This document shows positions 1 through 7,799 of a stretch of 39,027 nucleotides of DNA, piece by piece. This DNA is from Anaerolineae bacterium (GTDB lineage Bacteria; Chloroflexota; Anaerolineae; Aggregatilineales; Phototrophicaceae). Location of the stretch: positions 1 to 39,027 of the forward strand of contig JAFLCG010000028.1 in NCBI GenBank assembly GCA_017303635.1, given 5' to 3'. The translations under genes and the position numbers were made by a program. Numbering within the stretch: position 1 is the stretch's first letter; the number at the start of each line of letters is the position of its first letter. The notes beneath the pieces were generated by a model, which saw nothing but the letters and a program-made list of their open reading frames with translations, did no database searches and had not been told where the DNA came from.

Positions 1-474
1 AGCGCATCCGGTCGAGTGCCCATTCGCTCTCCATACATCCTCCTCCCTGCCAATCGGTTGGCGGATGATTGTAGGGGTCACGATGTCGCTACGCTCCTCG
101 AGGAGATGAACCAAAAGAATCATACACCAGCGGATGAGTTACCCTCACCACCTTAGACTAGCCCGCGAGCTAAAACCGCTCGCACCTCACACGCCGGTAG
201 GGCTGGTGTGCCGCAACCACGCGCCACACCGCTGACCGCGCACCGGGGTGCGGGTCAGCGTGTGGATGCGGTAGACCGCATCCACCGGACGCACGCGGGG
301 CGTCCGTCCGACCCAGACGGCAGATTCTCGTTCCGAATCCGTGTTTCCCCCCTCATCCTGCAATCACCAGCCCTCCCCCGGTAATCTTACCCATCCCATC
401 CTGAAGTATTCCGGCTGTCTGACCGCCTCACTTTGCGACAATTGCTTCTGTGCTGGAGTGTCCAGGAGCCTCTC
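1..474. other. Hairpin-rich noncoding leader upstream of first relaxase gene
   Basis: No convincing gene lies here. The stretch is dense in inverted repeats: GCCAA-TCGG-TTGGC (49-62), the palindrome CTCCTCGAGGAG (92-103), GCGAGC-TAAAACC-GCTCGC (165-183), an 8-bp stem with an inner stem (230-260), and a 10-bp stem with a TAGA loop (262-285). The part from 208 to 311 recurs in inverted orientation at 27221-27319. Because a relaxase-like gene follows, an origin of transfer or a structured RNA is possible. Both are inference. Confidence 0.5.
208..311 (+). repeat. Inverted-repeat element, copy 1 (mate at 27221-27319)
   Basis: The reverse complement of this stretch aligns almost end to end with 27221-27319, at roughly 80 percent by eye. 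Two hairpins are the best-conserved parts: the one at 230-260 (CGCTGACC outer stem closing on GGTCAGCG) and the one at 262-285 (GTGGATGCGG stem, TAGA loop). Changes between copies mostly leave the stems intact, which argues for selection on structure rather than chance. Function unknown. Confidence 0.65.
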
Positions 475-1146
475 ATGAAAGCTATCATCGTCACCGACTT
501 TGCCTACAAAGGTCCCAAGCGACGAGGACGCGGGACTGGCCCGCAGGGTCTCCGCGCTACCCTGCGTTACCTCCAGTACCGCGATGAACGCAACAACCAC
601 CTGGCACAGGATCACCGCTATGAGCGTTGGTATGACCGCGGTCTCGGTCATCACTATCGCGACATCTTCAACGCCTGCGACCATCTTCAGAGCAAACACG
701 TCCTGGCGTGGACCTGGGTCCTCTCCCCCGATCCTGAACTCATGCAGTTGATCCCAGAAGCTGAACGACGGGATGCCCTGGCTGATCTGACTGACAGCAT
801 CGTCGAGGACTACTACGAGTCGCGGGATCTGGATACGCCGGAGTACAGCTTTGTCATCCATCGGGCGATGACAAAACCAGAGGATGGGCTCGAACCACTC
901 GAGCATCTGCATGTCCATGTCGTGCTGCCCGGCACGACCACCCATGGCATCTGCGACCGGGTGCCGGTCTACAACAACACCGACAAAGGTCACGACCGCC
1001 TGTTTCGGGAAGTTGGAACCAAACACTTCGCAGAGGCGCTGGATCACTTTGTCGGACCAGAATGGCGTGTTCTCCGCGAACCAGAGCCGGAACCCGAAAA
1101 TGCATTGTCCGAAGGCTACGATCTGGACGACTGGTTTCCACGCTAA
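475..1146 (+). CDS. HUH relaxase-like protein, copy 1
   Basis: A 223-residue protein with the histidine-hydrophobic-histidine motif of HUH nucleases (LHVHVVLPGT near residues 150-159) and N-terminal tyrosines in YLQYRD (near 39-44) that could serve as the nicking tyrosine. It matches the relaxase at 16867-17538 along its whole length and has exactly the same length, with shared blocks such as RGTG.QGL.ATL.YLQYRD, QSKHVLAWTW and the C-terminal DLD.WFPR. The start is set by AGGAG six bases before the ATG. Unlike copy 2 it has no RHH gene or coupling-protein gene beside it; a sigma-like gene follows. It probably nicks plasmid DNA at an origin of transfer, perhaps in the structured leader just upstream. 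A role in replication initiation is the alternative. Confidence 0.72.
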   Translation: MKAIIVTDFAYKGPKRRGRGTGPQGLRATLRYLQYRDERNNHLAQDHRYERWYDRGLGHHYRDIFNACDHLQSKHVLAWTWVLSPDPELMQLIPEAERRDALADLTDSIVEDYYESRDLDTPEYSFVIHRAMTKPEDGLEPLEHLHVHVVLPGTTTHGICDRVPVYNNTDKGHDRLFREVGTKHFAEALDHFVGPEWRVLREPEPEPENALSEGYDLDDWFPR

Positions 1147-1437
1147 AGCGTTCGGTGTCTGGGAGGTGGGGCGCGCGCAACGTCGGCGCGGCGAGTGTGC
1201 CGCACGGGCTGCCTCCCCGTCCAGCACCGGCGGCCAGTACGCTCATCCCACCCTCCGGGCGGGACGGCCGAACTACCCGTCTGGCAAAACGCCCTCCACC
1301 CACAAACGCCTCATCCACTGGCTGCTTGGGGCGTTTTGCCTGTTGGACGGGTCCCCTCCTCAGTGCGGCAGGCCGCGGGTCTGAGCGTTGCGCTCGACCG
1401 GGCTGGCGGTACCCAGCCATGCGGAGGAGGTTCCATC
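1147..1437. other. Structured intergenic region with long inverted repeat
   Basis: This 291-base gap holds a long interrupted stem: the arm at 1276-1294 (CCCGTC then GGCAAAACGCCC) pairs with the arm at 1328-1351 (GGGGCGTTTTGCC then GACGGG), around a loop of about 33 bases. There is no T-run, so it is not a standard terminator. It could be an RNA element controlling the sigma-like gene downstream. No gene is supported. Confidence 0.4.
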
Positions 1438-2259
1438 ATGACCACGTTTATGACCGGTTGGGCCGGTATGCTCACATTTGCTGAAATCCGGGATGCCCTG
1501 ACACCCAATCTGTTTCGCCTCATGCGCTACTACCACTTCCCGGAAGCAGATCTGGACGATCTACACGCCCATGGCTTCATGCGGCTGTGGCAGGCGTTGT
1601 CGGACGACGCGACCTTTCTGGAGAATGCCAGCAAGAACGAGGCACTGCGCCTGCTACTCAATCGTCTCAATCCGCAGCACTATCGCAAGTTTGACCGCAA
1701 AGAGGTCTCCCTTGAAGCACTGGCTGACAGCAGCGGTGAGCCAGATGATTTCCTGATTGAGGGTTTCGGCATCGGAGGCGGCAGACAGGCTGCCTTCACG
1801 CGCCAGGTCGATCTGCGACTGGATCTGGAGCGGGCCATCCAAACCCTGGCTGAACGCTATCAGGACAGTCAACCGCATCTGGTCGCCCTCTACTACGTTA
1901 CGACCAGCGTGAACGTCGATCATGCTGCTTCACTGGCTGGGCGAGCCGGTGGCAAGAAAGGCTGGTGGCTGACCAGCATCGTCAAGCCCGTGCGCGAAGA
2001 GTTACAGGCATTGCTGGAGCTGTATGACACACGCCGCAATGACTGGCGCAGCCAGTTTCTGGCGGGCGACGACGTGCCGCTTCAGCAGGTCATCCAGCGC
2101 CACGCCAGCCGGGGCAACAGCCGTATGATCGCGGTGCTGAAGAGTCTGGCTGCCCATGAAAGCTGTGCCGCGCTCGAGCAGCGACTCGGTGTCCCCAAAT
2201 CGACCGTGTTCTACCTGCGGCGGCAGGCTCACAGCGAACTCAATCGGGCTTACCGCTGA
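1438..2259 (+). CDS. Sigma-70-like / RNA polymerase sigma factor-related protein
   Basis: A 273-residue protein. The N-terminal part (residues about 12-45) has the pattern of sigma region 2, with an aromatic/acidic stretch ending in MRLWQAL. The C-terminal part (about 235-272) is a region-4-like helix-turn-helix (CAALEQRLGVPKSTVFYLRR). The middle is longer than in a minimal ECF sigma factor and has no motif I recognise. The start at 1438 follows a strong GGAGGAGG site; an open frame upstream continues into the noncoding hairpin region and is not needed. It may direct polymerase to element genes, or be a sigma-derived DNA-binding regulator. It sits between a relaxase and the recombinase control region, which fits a regulatory role for transfer or integration. 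Confidence 0.6.
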   Translation: MTTFMTGWAGMLTFAEIRDALTPNLFRLMRYYHFPEADLDDLHAHGFMRLWQALSDDATFLENASKNEALRLLLNRLNPQHYRKFDRKEVSLEALADSSGEPDDFLIEGFGIGGGRQAAFTRQVDLRLDLERAIQTLAERYQDSQPHLVALYYVTTSVNVDHAASLAGRAGGKKGWWLTSIVKPVREELQALLELYDTRRNDWRSQFLAGDDVPLQQVIQRHASRGNSRMIAVLKSLAAHESCAALEQRLGVPKSTVFYLRRQAHSELNRAYR

Positions 2260-2336
2260 GGCGGCAGTCGTCCTGAGCATGACGCTAAACGGCTCACATA
2301 TTTATGGCGGCAGGTTTTTGTAGAGAGGAAAGGGAT

Positions 2337-2684
2337 TTACTTCGCCTGCTGGCGCAGCATGTCAGACACGATGGTGAGGGCGGTCGGGCCGTCTCCTGCC
2401 AGGAGTGCTTCGAGTAGTTTCCGTTCATCGTCATGCAGAACCGTGACCAGATCGCCACGCGGACTATCGCTCAGACCCAGTAGATAATCAGCGCTCACAC
2501 CTAATTGAGTAGCAATAGCTTTGAGTACACTGGCAGACGGGTCAGTATGACCATTCTCGTACTTACTCACTTGCGCTTCCCCAAGACCACATAGGCGTGC
2601 TAATTCTCGCTGCGACCAGCCCCGCTTCTCACGCCATTCTCGCAATCTTTCAGTTTGAATTCCCGTTCGATTACTTGAGGTCAT
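2337..2684 (-). CDS. XRE-family repressor (Cro/CI type helix-turn-helix)
   Basis: A 115-residue protein with a classic XRE HTH in its N-terminal half (LREWREKRGWSQRELARLCG, then QVSKYENG and LGVSADYLLGL) and a short C-terminal helix region suited to dimerization. I chose the ATG at 2684; an alternative start 24 bases upstream adds eight residues without better support. It is transcribed away from the recombinase operon, and between them lie a TTGACA promoter and an 11-bp inverted repeat, the arrangement of a phage-like repressor controlling an integrase. It probably represses the operon from about 2826 to 6170 and perhaps itself. Confidence 0.88.
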   Translation of the reverse strand: MTSSNRTGIQTERLREWREKRGWSQRELARLCGLGEAQVSKYENGHTDPSASVLKAIATQLGVSADYLLGLSDSPRGDLVTVLHDDERKLLEALLAGDGPTALTIVSDMLRQQAK

Positions 2685-2696
2685 GGGCAATCTAAC

Positions 2697-2725
2697 TTGA
2701 CAATACAAGGATTCGTGTCTACGAT
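2697..2725 (+). promoter_or_regulatory. Predicted promoter of the recombinase operon
   Basis: TTGACA at 2697-2702 and TACGAT at 2720-2725 are separated by 17 bases, a good sigma-70 spacing, pointing toward the small genes and the serine recombinase. The expected start of transcription, near 2732, falls at the edge of the inverted repeat at 2733-2757. Confidence 0.6.
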
Positions 2726-2732
2726 CATGTCA

Positions 2733-2757
2733 TATAAGGAACAGGTTGTTCCTTATA
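2733..2757. promoter_or_regulatory. Predicted operator (11-bp perfect inverted repeat)
   Basis: TATAAGGAACA (2733-2743), a GGT spacer, then TGTTCCTTATA (2747-2757) form a perfect dyad. It overlaps the predicted transcription start of the rightward promoter and lies between that promoter and the divergent XRE gene, so it is the best candidate binding site of that repressor. Confidence 0.7.
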
Positions 2758-2825
2758 GAACTGGACGCGGCGGGAGCCTTCGCGAGAGGCTGATCCGCCG
2801 CTTAGGATAGAAAGGACCTATCCCT

Positions 2826-3116
2826 ATGCACATTGTACTGCAATCTGCACCGCTTGCGTATGCCTCGCCCCCGACCTTGCTGCTGCCCGCTCCGCCATCG
2901 CGAAAACGGTTACCCGCTCCAGCCATCGCGGGTCTGCTTCCGGCTCATACGGCCTCCGCCCCCTCAGCAACCGCCCTCGCCACCCATGACCTGCTCTACC
3001 AACTCGGTCGCCTCCGCAGCCGGGAAGAAATGGATGCGGAAATACATGATCTGGTGTCGGACGCACTGGCCCAACTGCATAACCGCCATCGCCCTCGATT
3101 GGAACTCTCGCAATGA
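2826..3116 (+). CDS. Small hypothetical protein, first gene of recombinase operon
   Basis: A 96-residue protein I do not recognise. The first half is rich in Pro, Ala and Leu with low complexity; the second half is helical and charged (LLYQLGRLRSREEMDAEIHD). An AAAGGA site lies shortly before the ATG. Its stop overlaps the next start in ATGA, so the two are translationally coupled. The position directly behind the repressed promoter suggests an accessory or directionality role for the recombinase; this is inference only. Confidence 0.55.
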   Translation: MHIVLQSAPLAYASPPTLLLPAPPSRKRLPAPAIAGLLPAHTASAPSATALATHDLLYQLGRLRSREEMDAEIHDLVSDALAQLHNRHRPRLELSQ

Positions 3117-3430
3117 GCAGCAAGACACTCACCCTCCAACCAGAGCCGCTCATCGAGATCAATACCGTTCTGGAACAGGTCAGAGCCGCCCTTGAGGAAG
3201 CGCTCGGTTACATCGAGCGTCAGGAAGACGGCCCACTGACCATGCAACTGGCACTCAAGGCTATTCGACAGCAGGTGGATGCGCTGGAAGATGAGGTGTA
3301 TGGGCTGCACTACACCGCTGCCAGCCTCAACCGCATTGCCATCCGCTTGCGCGAGCAGCGCGATGAAGCCCTGCGTCAGCGTGATCTTCTGGTCGCCGTC
3401 ACCGGTCTCACCGAATATCTCGATACCTGA
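3113..3430 (+). CDS. Small helical hypothetical protein
   Basis: A 105-residue protein, almost entirely helical and charged with heptad-like spacing (residues about 10-90), consistent with a coiled coil. It begins within the ATGA overlap with the gene before it. There is no recognised family. Coupling to the recombinase operon suggests an accessory factor, possibly one that contacts the coiled-coil arm of the serine recombinase; that is speculation. Confidence 0.6.
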   Translation: MSSKTLTLQPEPLIEINTVLEQVRAALEEALGYIERQEDGPLTMQLALKAIRQQVDALEDEVYGLHYTAASLNRIAIRLREQRDEALRQRDLLVAVTGLTEYLDT

Positions 3431-3574
3431 ATAATCAGGGCGGCAGGCGCAGGCTGAAAAGACGAATTCGGGTTGAGGAATTCTGCATCCCCCAACCTGA
3501 AATCCTTCCCGAGTTGCACATGGCACCTGAGGCACACTGGATGATGATTCGCTCATCCAGCCTCGGAGCTACTT

Positions 3575-3790
3575 GTGAAATCTCAGCAGCCTGCCTTGTC
3601 CGCCAAGCCTGCGTCGCGACCGCTCAGCCTGACCGATCTGGAACGCCTGCACCGGAATTATCAGCAGGCGGTTGAAGCCGGGCAGTGGCAGCGTCCGCTG
3701 CTCACCCCCGACCAACACCAGACAGCGGCTCACCTGCTGGCGGAACTGGCGCTCATCCCACCGATAACCCCATCTACTGAGGATGTGTAA
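3575..3790 (+). CDS. Small hypothetical protein preceding the serine recombinase
   Basis: A 71-residue protein starting at a GTG, with GGAG seven bases upstream. No family is recognised; residues about 18-60 are helical (SLTDLERLHRNYQQAVEAG). It ends at the very start of the recombinase gene, so translation is probably coupled. A 144-base gap with no clear gene separates it from the previous gene. Confidence 0.55.
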   Translation: MKSQQPALSAKPASRPLSLTDLERLHRNYQQAVEAGQWQRPLLTPDQHQTAAHLLAELALIPPITPSTEDV

Positions 3791-3794
3791 CCTT

Positions 3795-6170
3795 ATGCCA
3801 CGCCGTTTTCGGGCTGCCGATGCGCTGGATGAACTCCAGCCCGGCCCTTTTCAACCCATTCAACTGCCCACTCACCTGAACCTGATTGTCTATGCCCGTC
3901 AGTCCACTCAGGCGCAAGTCCTCAACCATGCCACCTCGACCGAGATGCAAACCGCCGACCTGATCGAGATTGGCATCCGCTATGGCTGGTCACGGGAACA
4001 GTGTCTCCTGATTGATGATGACCTGGGGGTCTCTGGCACACTCGGCATCGACGAACGCCTCGGTCTGACCAAAGTGATGGAGCGCATCGACCAGCAGCAA
4101 TCCCGCGCGGTGCTGGTGGTCAATGAGGATCGTCTGTTTCGGGACGAGAGCATGATCCAGGTCAATGTCTTCATCAAGTTCATGCGGGAACACAATGCCT
4201 ACGTCCTGACCCCTTCCATGGTCTACAACTTCGCCGAACGCTTCCATGTCAAGATGTTCCGGGAGAAAGCTGAGTATGCTGCTGCCTACATCACCGACTA
4301 TGTACGGGAACGCCTGATTGGTGCGCGCCGCAAGAAAGCGCTCAAAGGTTTGTACGACGGTCGTCCGATTGCCCCCGGCTACCGGGTCGATTACGACAAA
4401 CGCCTGCCCGATGGAAGCGAGAACCCTGCCTATCGCCGGTATGTCCTCTACGAACCCCACGCGGCAGTCGTCCGTCGTCTGGCCGAAGTCATGGTGACAG
4501 ACGACTTGTCCATCACCGAACTCTACCGCTATGCACTGGAACACCGTCTGGTCTTCCCGGAGTGGGAAGCGGGCATTGATGCCCGTGTCCGTTCGCGCGT
4601 CCGGCTGCAACCAGTGGCAGGTGGTTTGTTCTACGCCTCAGTCTATGGTCTCTACTCCCTGTTCACCAACCCGGTCTACATCGGTCACTGGCTGGTCGGC
4701 GGGAGGATTGCCCAGCGACAGAACCACCCGGCGATTCTGGACGAGGATACCTTCTACACCCTGTTCGAGCGCCTCTCCACCTACGACCTCAATGGCGAAC
4801 TCAATGCCAAACGCAATCGCTACCGAGCCTATCCTGCCAATCGGGTGGTGCGCGGGCCGGACAGTGCCGGGATGCTGCTGGGACTGCTCTATGATGTGAG
4901 CAGCGAGCCACCGCTCCCCGTCACCTACCAGCATCACACCGCCAACTATCATCGCCAGACCGAGCCGGTCATGTACTATGCCTGTGTTGAGAACACACCC
5001 GGCCCCAAACCTCAGCGCTGGTCGATTCAGGCAGCCGTACTGGATCGCCCGGTCAGTGAGCGGTTTCTCAATCGGCTGCGGCGTTCGCAGGTAGAATACG
5101 ACCCGGCCATCTATCAGGAGCAGGCCGCTATCCGCCAGAACGAACTGCGAGCCAGACACAAGGTACTGGAGACCCAGCAGCGTGAAATCCAGGAGCAAAT
5201 GGAAGGCAATCTGCGAGCCATGACCTTGCCCGGTCTGACACCCGATGAGATGAACTACTTCCTCCAGCGCAAACGCAGCCTGACCCGCGATCTGGATACC
5301 ACCACCGCTCGGCTGGCTGAACTCCGGTCGCAGCAGGAGGAAGCCCAGGAGATGAGCCAGGTCTTTGCCACCCTCGATGATCTGCTGGCCAACTGGTCAC
5401 AGCTCAGCGCCCGGCAGCAGCGGCGCTATTTGACCCGCTTCATTGAGATGATCGGCATTCGCGTCGGCACTACCGGCTACTTTGACATCTGGATTTACTG
5501 GAAACACACCTTTGATGCCACCCTGGATGCCGCCGAGATTGAGACCTTCCGCGTCCGTTTGGTGCGTGCTCGTCCGACGGAGTGGAACGACGAACGAAAT
5601 GCCATTCTGTTGGAGCACTACTTGCTGCCGCAGGTCGATCTCATGAAGCACCTGCCGGAATGCACCTGGGGAGCGATTTGTCGTCAGATGAACCGACTGG
5701 GACTGGATCGGCGGGGCGACTTGACCGCACTGGGACGCTGGCCGGAACTGAAGGCCATCCGCGATAACTGTTCCTGGAATGACTGGCTGATTGAACATCC
5801 TGGCGAGGTGCAACCCACCCCACCCGAACGCCGTCCGCACACCCGGCTCAAGTGGACACCAGAAGAAGATGCTATCCTGCGGGATAACCTCCACCTGCCC
5901 CGGCTCGAATTGATGAAACTGCTGCCGGATCGCACCTGGGGTTCCATCCACAATCACTGCGAGCAGTTGGGATTGCCGCGAGTGGCCCGGCTGCTGGAAG
6001 CTGGTCATAGTCCGAATGCAGGTTTTGGCAAAGGCTGCCCCATCCCCATCTGGATGAGTTACCACCAGTGGCTGGAACACCAGTCATCCCCCCTCCCGAC
6101 CGATGTCACTCCAGCACCGGAGGCTGCCCCGTTTGGCATCAACACCTTACTGGACAACCTGATGAAGTAA
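3795..6170 (+). CDS. Large serine recombinase with two C-terminal Myb/SANT-like repeats
   Basis: A site-specific recombinase of about 791 residues. The resolvase domain comes first (catalytic Ser near residue 37 in VYARQST; later ARG motif NEDRLFRD), followed by the recombinase domain (RPIAPGYRVDYD onward), a region where the usual zinc-ribbon cysteines are not seen, and a long coiled coil (residues about 435-530). The last 200 residues carry two related repeats (DNA 5577-5712 and 5848-5982), each with W..E...L then LP..TW..I and LGL, resembling Myb/SANT DNA-binding modules. Such proteins cut and rejoin att sites as tetramers. The start could also be the ATG at 3783, overlapping the previous stop. 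It is likely controlled by the XRE repressor and is followed by a strong terminator. Confidence 0.93.
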   Translation: MPRRFRAADALDELQPGPFQPIQLPTHLNLIVYARQSTQAQVLNHATSTEMQTADLIEIGIRYGWSREQCLLIDDDLGVSGTLGIDERLGLTKVMERIDQQQSRAVLVVNEDRLFRDESMIQVNVFIKFMREHNAYVLTPSMVYNFAERFHVKMFREKAEYAAAYITDYVRERLIGARRKKALKGLYDGRPIAPGYRVDYDKRLPDGSENPAYRRYVLYEPHAAVVRRLAEVMVTDDLSITELYRYALEHRLVFPEWEAGIDARVRSRVRLQPVAGGLFYASVYGLYSLFTNPVYIGHWLVGGRIAQRQNHPAILDEDTFYTLFERLSTYDLNGELNAKRNRYRAYPANRVVRGPDSAGMLLGLLYDVSSEPPLPVTYQHHTANYHRQTEPVMYYACVENTPGPKPQRWSIQAAVLDRPVSERFLNRLRRSQVEYDPAIYQEQAAIRQNELRARHKVLETQQREIQEQMEGNLRAMTLPGLTPDEMNYFLQRKRSLTRDLDTTTARLAELRSQQEEAQEMSQVFATLDDLLANWSQLSARQQRRYLTRFIEMIGIRVGTTGYFDIWIYWKHTFDATLDAAEIETFRVRLVRARPTEWNDERNAILLEHYLLPQVDLMKHLPECTWGAICRQMNRLGLDRRGDLTALGRWPELKAIRDNCSWNDWLIEHPGEVQPTPPERRPHTRLKWTPEEDAILRDNLHLPRLELMKLLPDRTWGSIHNHCEQLGLPRVARLLEAGHSPNAGFGKGCPIPIWMSYHQWLEHQSSPLPTDVTPAPEAAPFGINTLLDNLMK

Positions 6171-6195
6171 CTCGCTTTCTACGACCACTCCTATC

Positions 6196-6226
6196 ACAGG
6201 CAGTCACGCGACTGCCTGTTTTGTTT
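6196..6226 (+). terminator. Rho-independent terminator after the serine recombinase
   Basis: A perfect 10-bp stem (ACAGGCAGTC pairing with GACTGCCTGT, loop ACGC) is followed by a T-rich tract TTTTGTTT. It lies 26 bases past the recombinase stop. Confidence 0.9.
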
Positions 6227-6261
6227 CCGAGGATCTGAACCAGTCCTGAAGACTGCAACTT

Positions 6262-6277
6262 ATTCGACTCGACAAGG
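6262..6277 (+). repeat. Left direct repeat flanking the cargo block
   Basis: ATTCGACTCGACAAGG matches ATTCGACACGACAAGG at 15399-15414 in 15 of 16 positions and in the same orientation. The pair brackets the cargo block, and the right copy lies inside the broken end of the coupling-protein gene. They could be attL/attR of an integration event, perhaps by the serine recombinase nearby. Confidence 0.5.
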
Positions 6278-6545
6278 TCACCGGATCAGGCAAACTCCCT
6301 TGTATTCATTATTACAAATTGCGTGCTTTTGCGGGATGTGATGTTAATTGGTCTGGTAGGCTGAGCTCATTTCCCTACCCATATCCCAGCACTAATGATT
6401 ACTATGGTGATGAAAAATCGCGCCCAATTCAGCATCTCAACTATCTACAGTACACCGCAGATTATCTCACTCTACCTATAATCGATCCGACCATTGAGTC
6501 CAGAGAAAGCTGTATTCTCTTTCTCTGATTAAGGTATCAGAGCCC

Positions 6546-7445
6546 CTACAAAATCCGCCCCATCTTTTTCTGATCACCAACAAACTCAATCGCTACATTT
6601 GCGGTGCTTCCCCGAATCATTTCGAAAGTCTTTTCATCTTCCGGACCAGCAGGGAGATAAAATACAGCTTTCATTTGCTCTGAATAGGGACCAAACACGG
6701 CGGCTTCCCCATACATGTACCTGATTCTGCCAAACCGACTATTGTTTATCGTAGCAAGAAATGGCGGTAAAGGCAGAACCATACTTTCTGTTGAATGCCA
6801 TATGTCGGAAAAGTCGGGCAACTTGTGTAGTTCCTGTAGCAAGGTGCCATACCGATCCTCTTTTTGGCGAGGCAGTGACATATATCGGAAAATTAGAATC
6901 TGAAGTTGTGCATTAGCTACCCACTCGGATGCAAACAGTCGTCGCGCATTGAACAAGGGATCAAACATAACGCGTAGTACATTTGGTCCCGCCGAGTCGA
7001 AAATCCGGTCTCCAAGTTGTGCTAGATCGATTTCAAACAGCGCCAGTAAATAAGCGTTGAGTGATTGAATATCCACTAGACTATCGGCAACGATAGTTGG
7101 ATATTTCATACCTTTATGGAATTCTTGCAGTTCTGTGGACCAAGCAGGTAAACCCGCTTCAAATTCTGGTATCAGACCAGCTGCCACAAAAAAACTGCGA
7201 CGGATGAAGCCACTCAGCTTGAGGCTCTTGCTTAACAATGTGACCGTTCTTCGATCTAAGTGTGCTTTTTCACCATACTCAATATCGACGATCGTTTTGT
7301 AGGACACAAGTGAAAGTTCTGACAATTGCTGGCGTGTAAATTCCATTCGCTCACGCAGCGATCGTAACAACTCTCCAAAACTAGCCTTGAGAATCAACTC
7401 TGAGTTTTCAAGCGATTGCATAAGTCGTGATGTGGATTCGTCCAT
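6546..7445 (-). CDS. XRE regulator with MmyB/MLTR-type ligand-binding domain
   Basis: About 299 residues. An XRE helix-turn-helix occupies residues about 20-80 (LRSLRERMEFTRQQLSELS, then TIVDIEYGEK). The rest resembles the MmyB-like ligand-binding domain found behind such HTHs: a segment with N.LR.MFDP and W..NAQLQILIFRY, then LPDFSDIWH, and a C-terminal stretch with FGRIRY and KAVFYLP. The start at 7445 has AGAGG close before it; an ATG at 7478 is possible but has no site. It is transcribed away from the beta-helix gene, so it probably controls the cargo genes in response to a small ligand. Confidence 0.75.
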   Translation of the reverse strand: MDESTSRLMQSLENSELILKASFGELLRSLRERMEFTRQQLSELSLVSYKTIVDIEYGEKAHLDRRTVTLLSKSLKLSGFIRRSFFVAAGLIPEFEAGLPAWSTELQEFHKGMKYPTIVADSLVDIQSLNAYLLALFEIDLAQLGDRIFDSAGPNVLRVMFDPLFNARRLFASEWVANAQLQILIFRYMSLPRQKEDRYGTLLQELHKLPDFSDIWHSTESMVLPLPPFLATINNSRFGRIRYMYGEAAVFGPYSEQMKAVFYLPAGPEDEKTFEMIRGSTANVAIEFVGDQKKMGRIL

Positions 7446-7799
7446 GACCCCTCTGTTTCCCCAAAAAGGTAAATCCATGGGAGCAAATACATCATATACT
7501 CATTTCACTATGTCGGCGAATCGCCTTGTAAGGCTAAAGTAAATAGAAAACACAAGTTCACTGAACATATTACATATCAAACCGTCATTGAAGAGGAATT
7601 CATCATGAATATTTGTAATTATGCGTTTCGTTCACAGTATGTATCTAACTCTCCGGCACAACTCTTGGATCGTCTGATAAATGCATTGAGAGGGTAGATT
7701 TCAGGAGGACGAGGCATACCCCGTCCCTACAGAATCGGCATTTTGTGTAACTTCCATTAATGTCAAAATGATTTGACTGGAAATTCAAGGAGAGTATAC
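7446..7799. other. Divergent regulatory region of the cargo
   Basis: This AT-richer gap lies between the XRE regulator and the beta-helix gene. It has short dyads (GCCTT-GT-AAGGC and GGCGA-TCGCC types near 7520-7545) and one plausible 30-codon gene, listed separately. A consensus promoter could not be assigned with confidence. Confidence 0.4.
7605..7697 (+). CDS. Possible 30-residue peptide gene
   Basis: An ATG with AGAGGAA eight bases upstream opens a 30-codon frame ending in TAG. The peptide has a polar N-terminal half and an amphipathic C-terminal half (LLDRLINALRG). It lies in the space between the divergent XRE sensor-regulator and the first cargo gene. It could be a signalling peptide, a leader peptide or chance; the ribosome binding site is the main support. 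Confidence 0.3.
   Translation: MNICNYAFRSQYVSNSPAQLLDRLINALRG

Larger units (their letters stand above)
6171..6545. other. Intergenic junction between recombinase module and cargo
   Basis: It contains the terminator, the left direct repeat (6262-6277), and about 250 AT-richer bases. A 69-codon frame at 6319-6528 starts at TTG without a ribosome binding site and does not look like a gene. This is where base composition changes from the GC-rich recombinase module to the cargo. Confidence 0.5.

Noticed and set aside
364..1227. Long minus-strand frame opposite the first relaxase gene
   Set aside because: It is a mirror of the relaxase coding strand; the plus-strand protein has a paralogue in this window and a good ribosome binding site.
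1276..1351. Long inverted repeat considered as a rho-independent terminator of the relaxase gene
   Set aside because: Its loop is about 33 bases and there is no T-tract after either arm.
3990..6080. Several long minus-strand frames opposite the serine recombinase
   Set aside because: All are antisense shadows; the plus-strand protein has catalytic motifs throughout.
6319..6528. 69-codon plus-strand frame after the recombinase terminator
   Set aside because: It starts at TTG with no ribosome binding site, has composition unlike neighbouring genes, and lies across the cargo junction.
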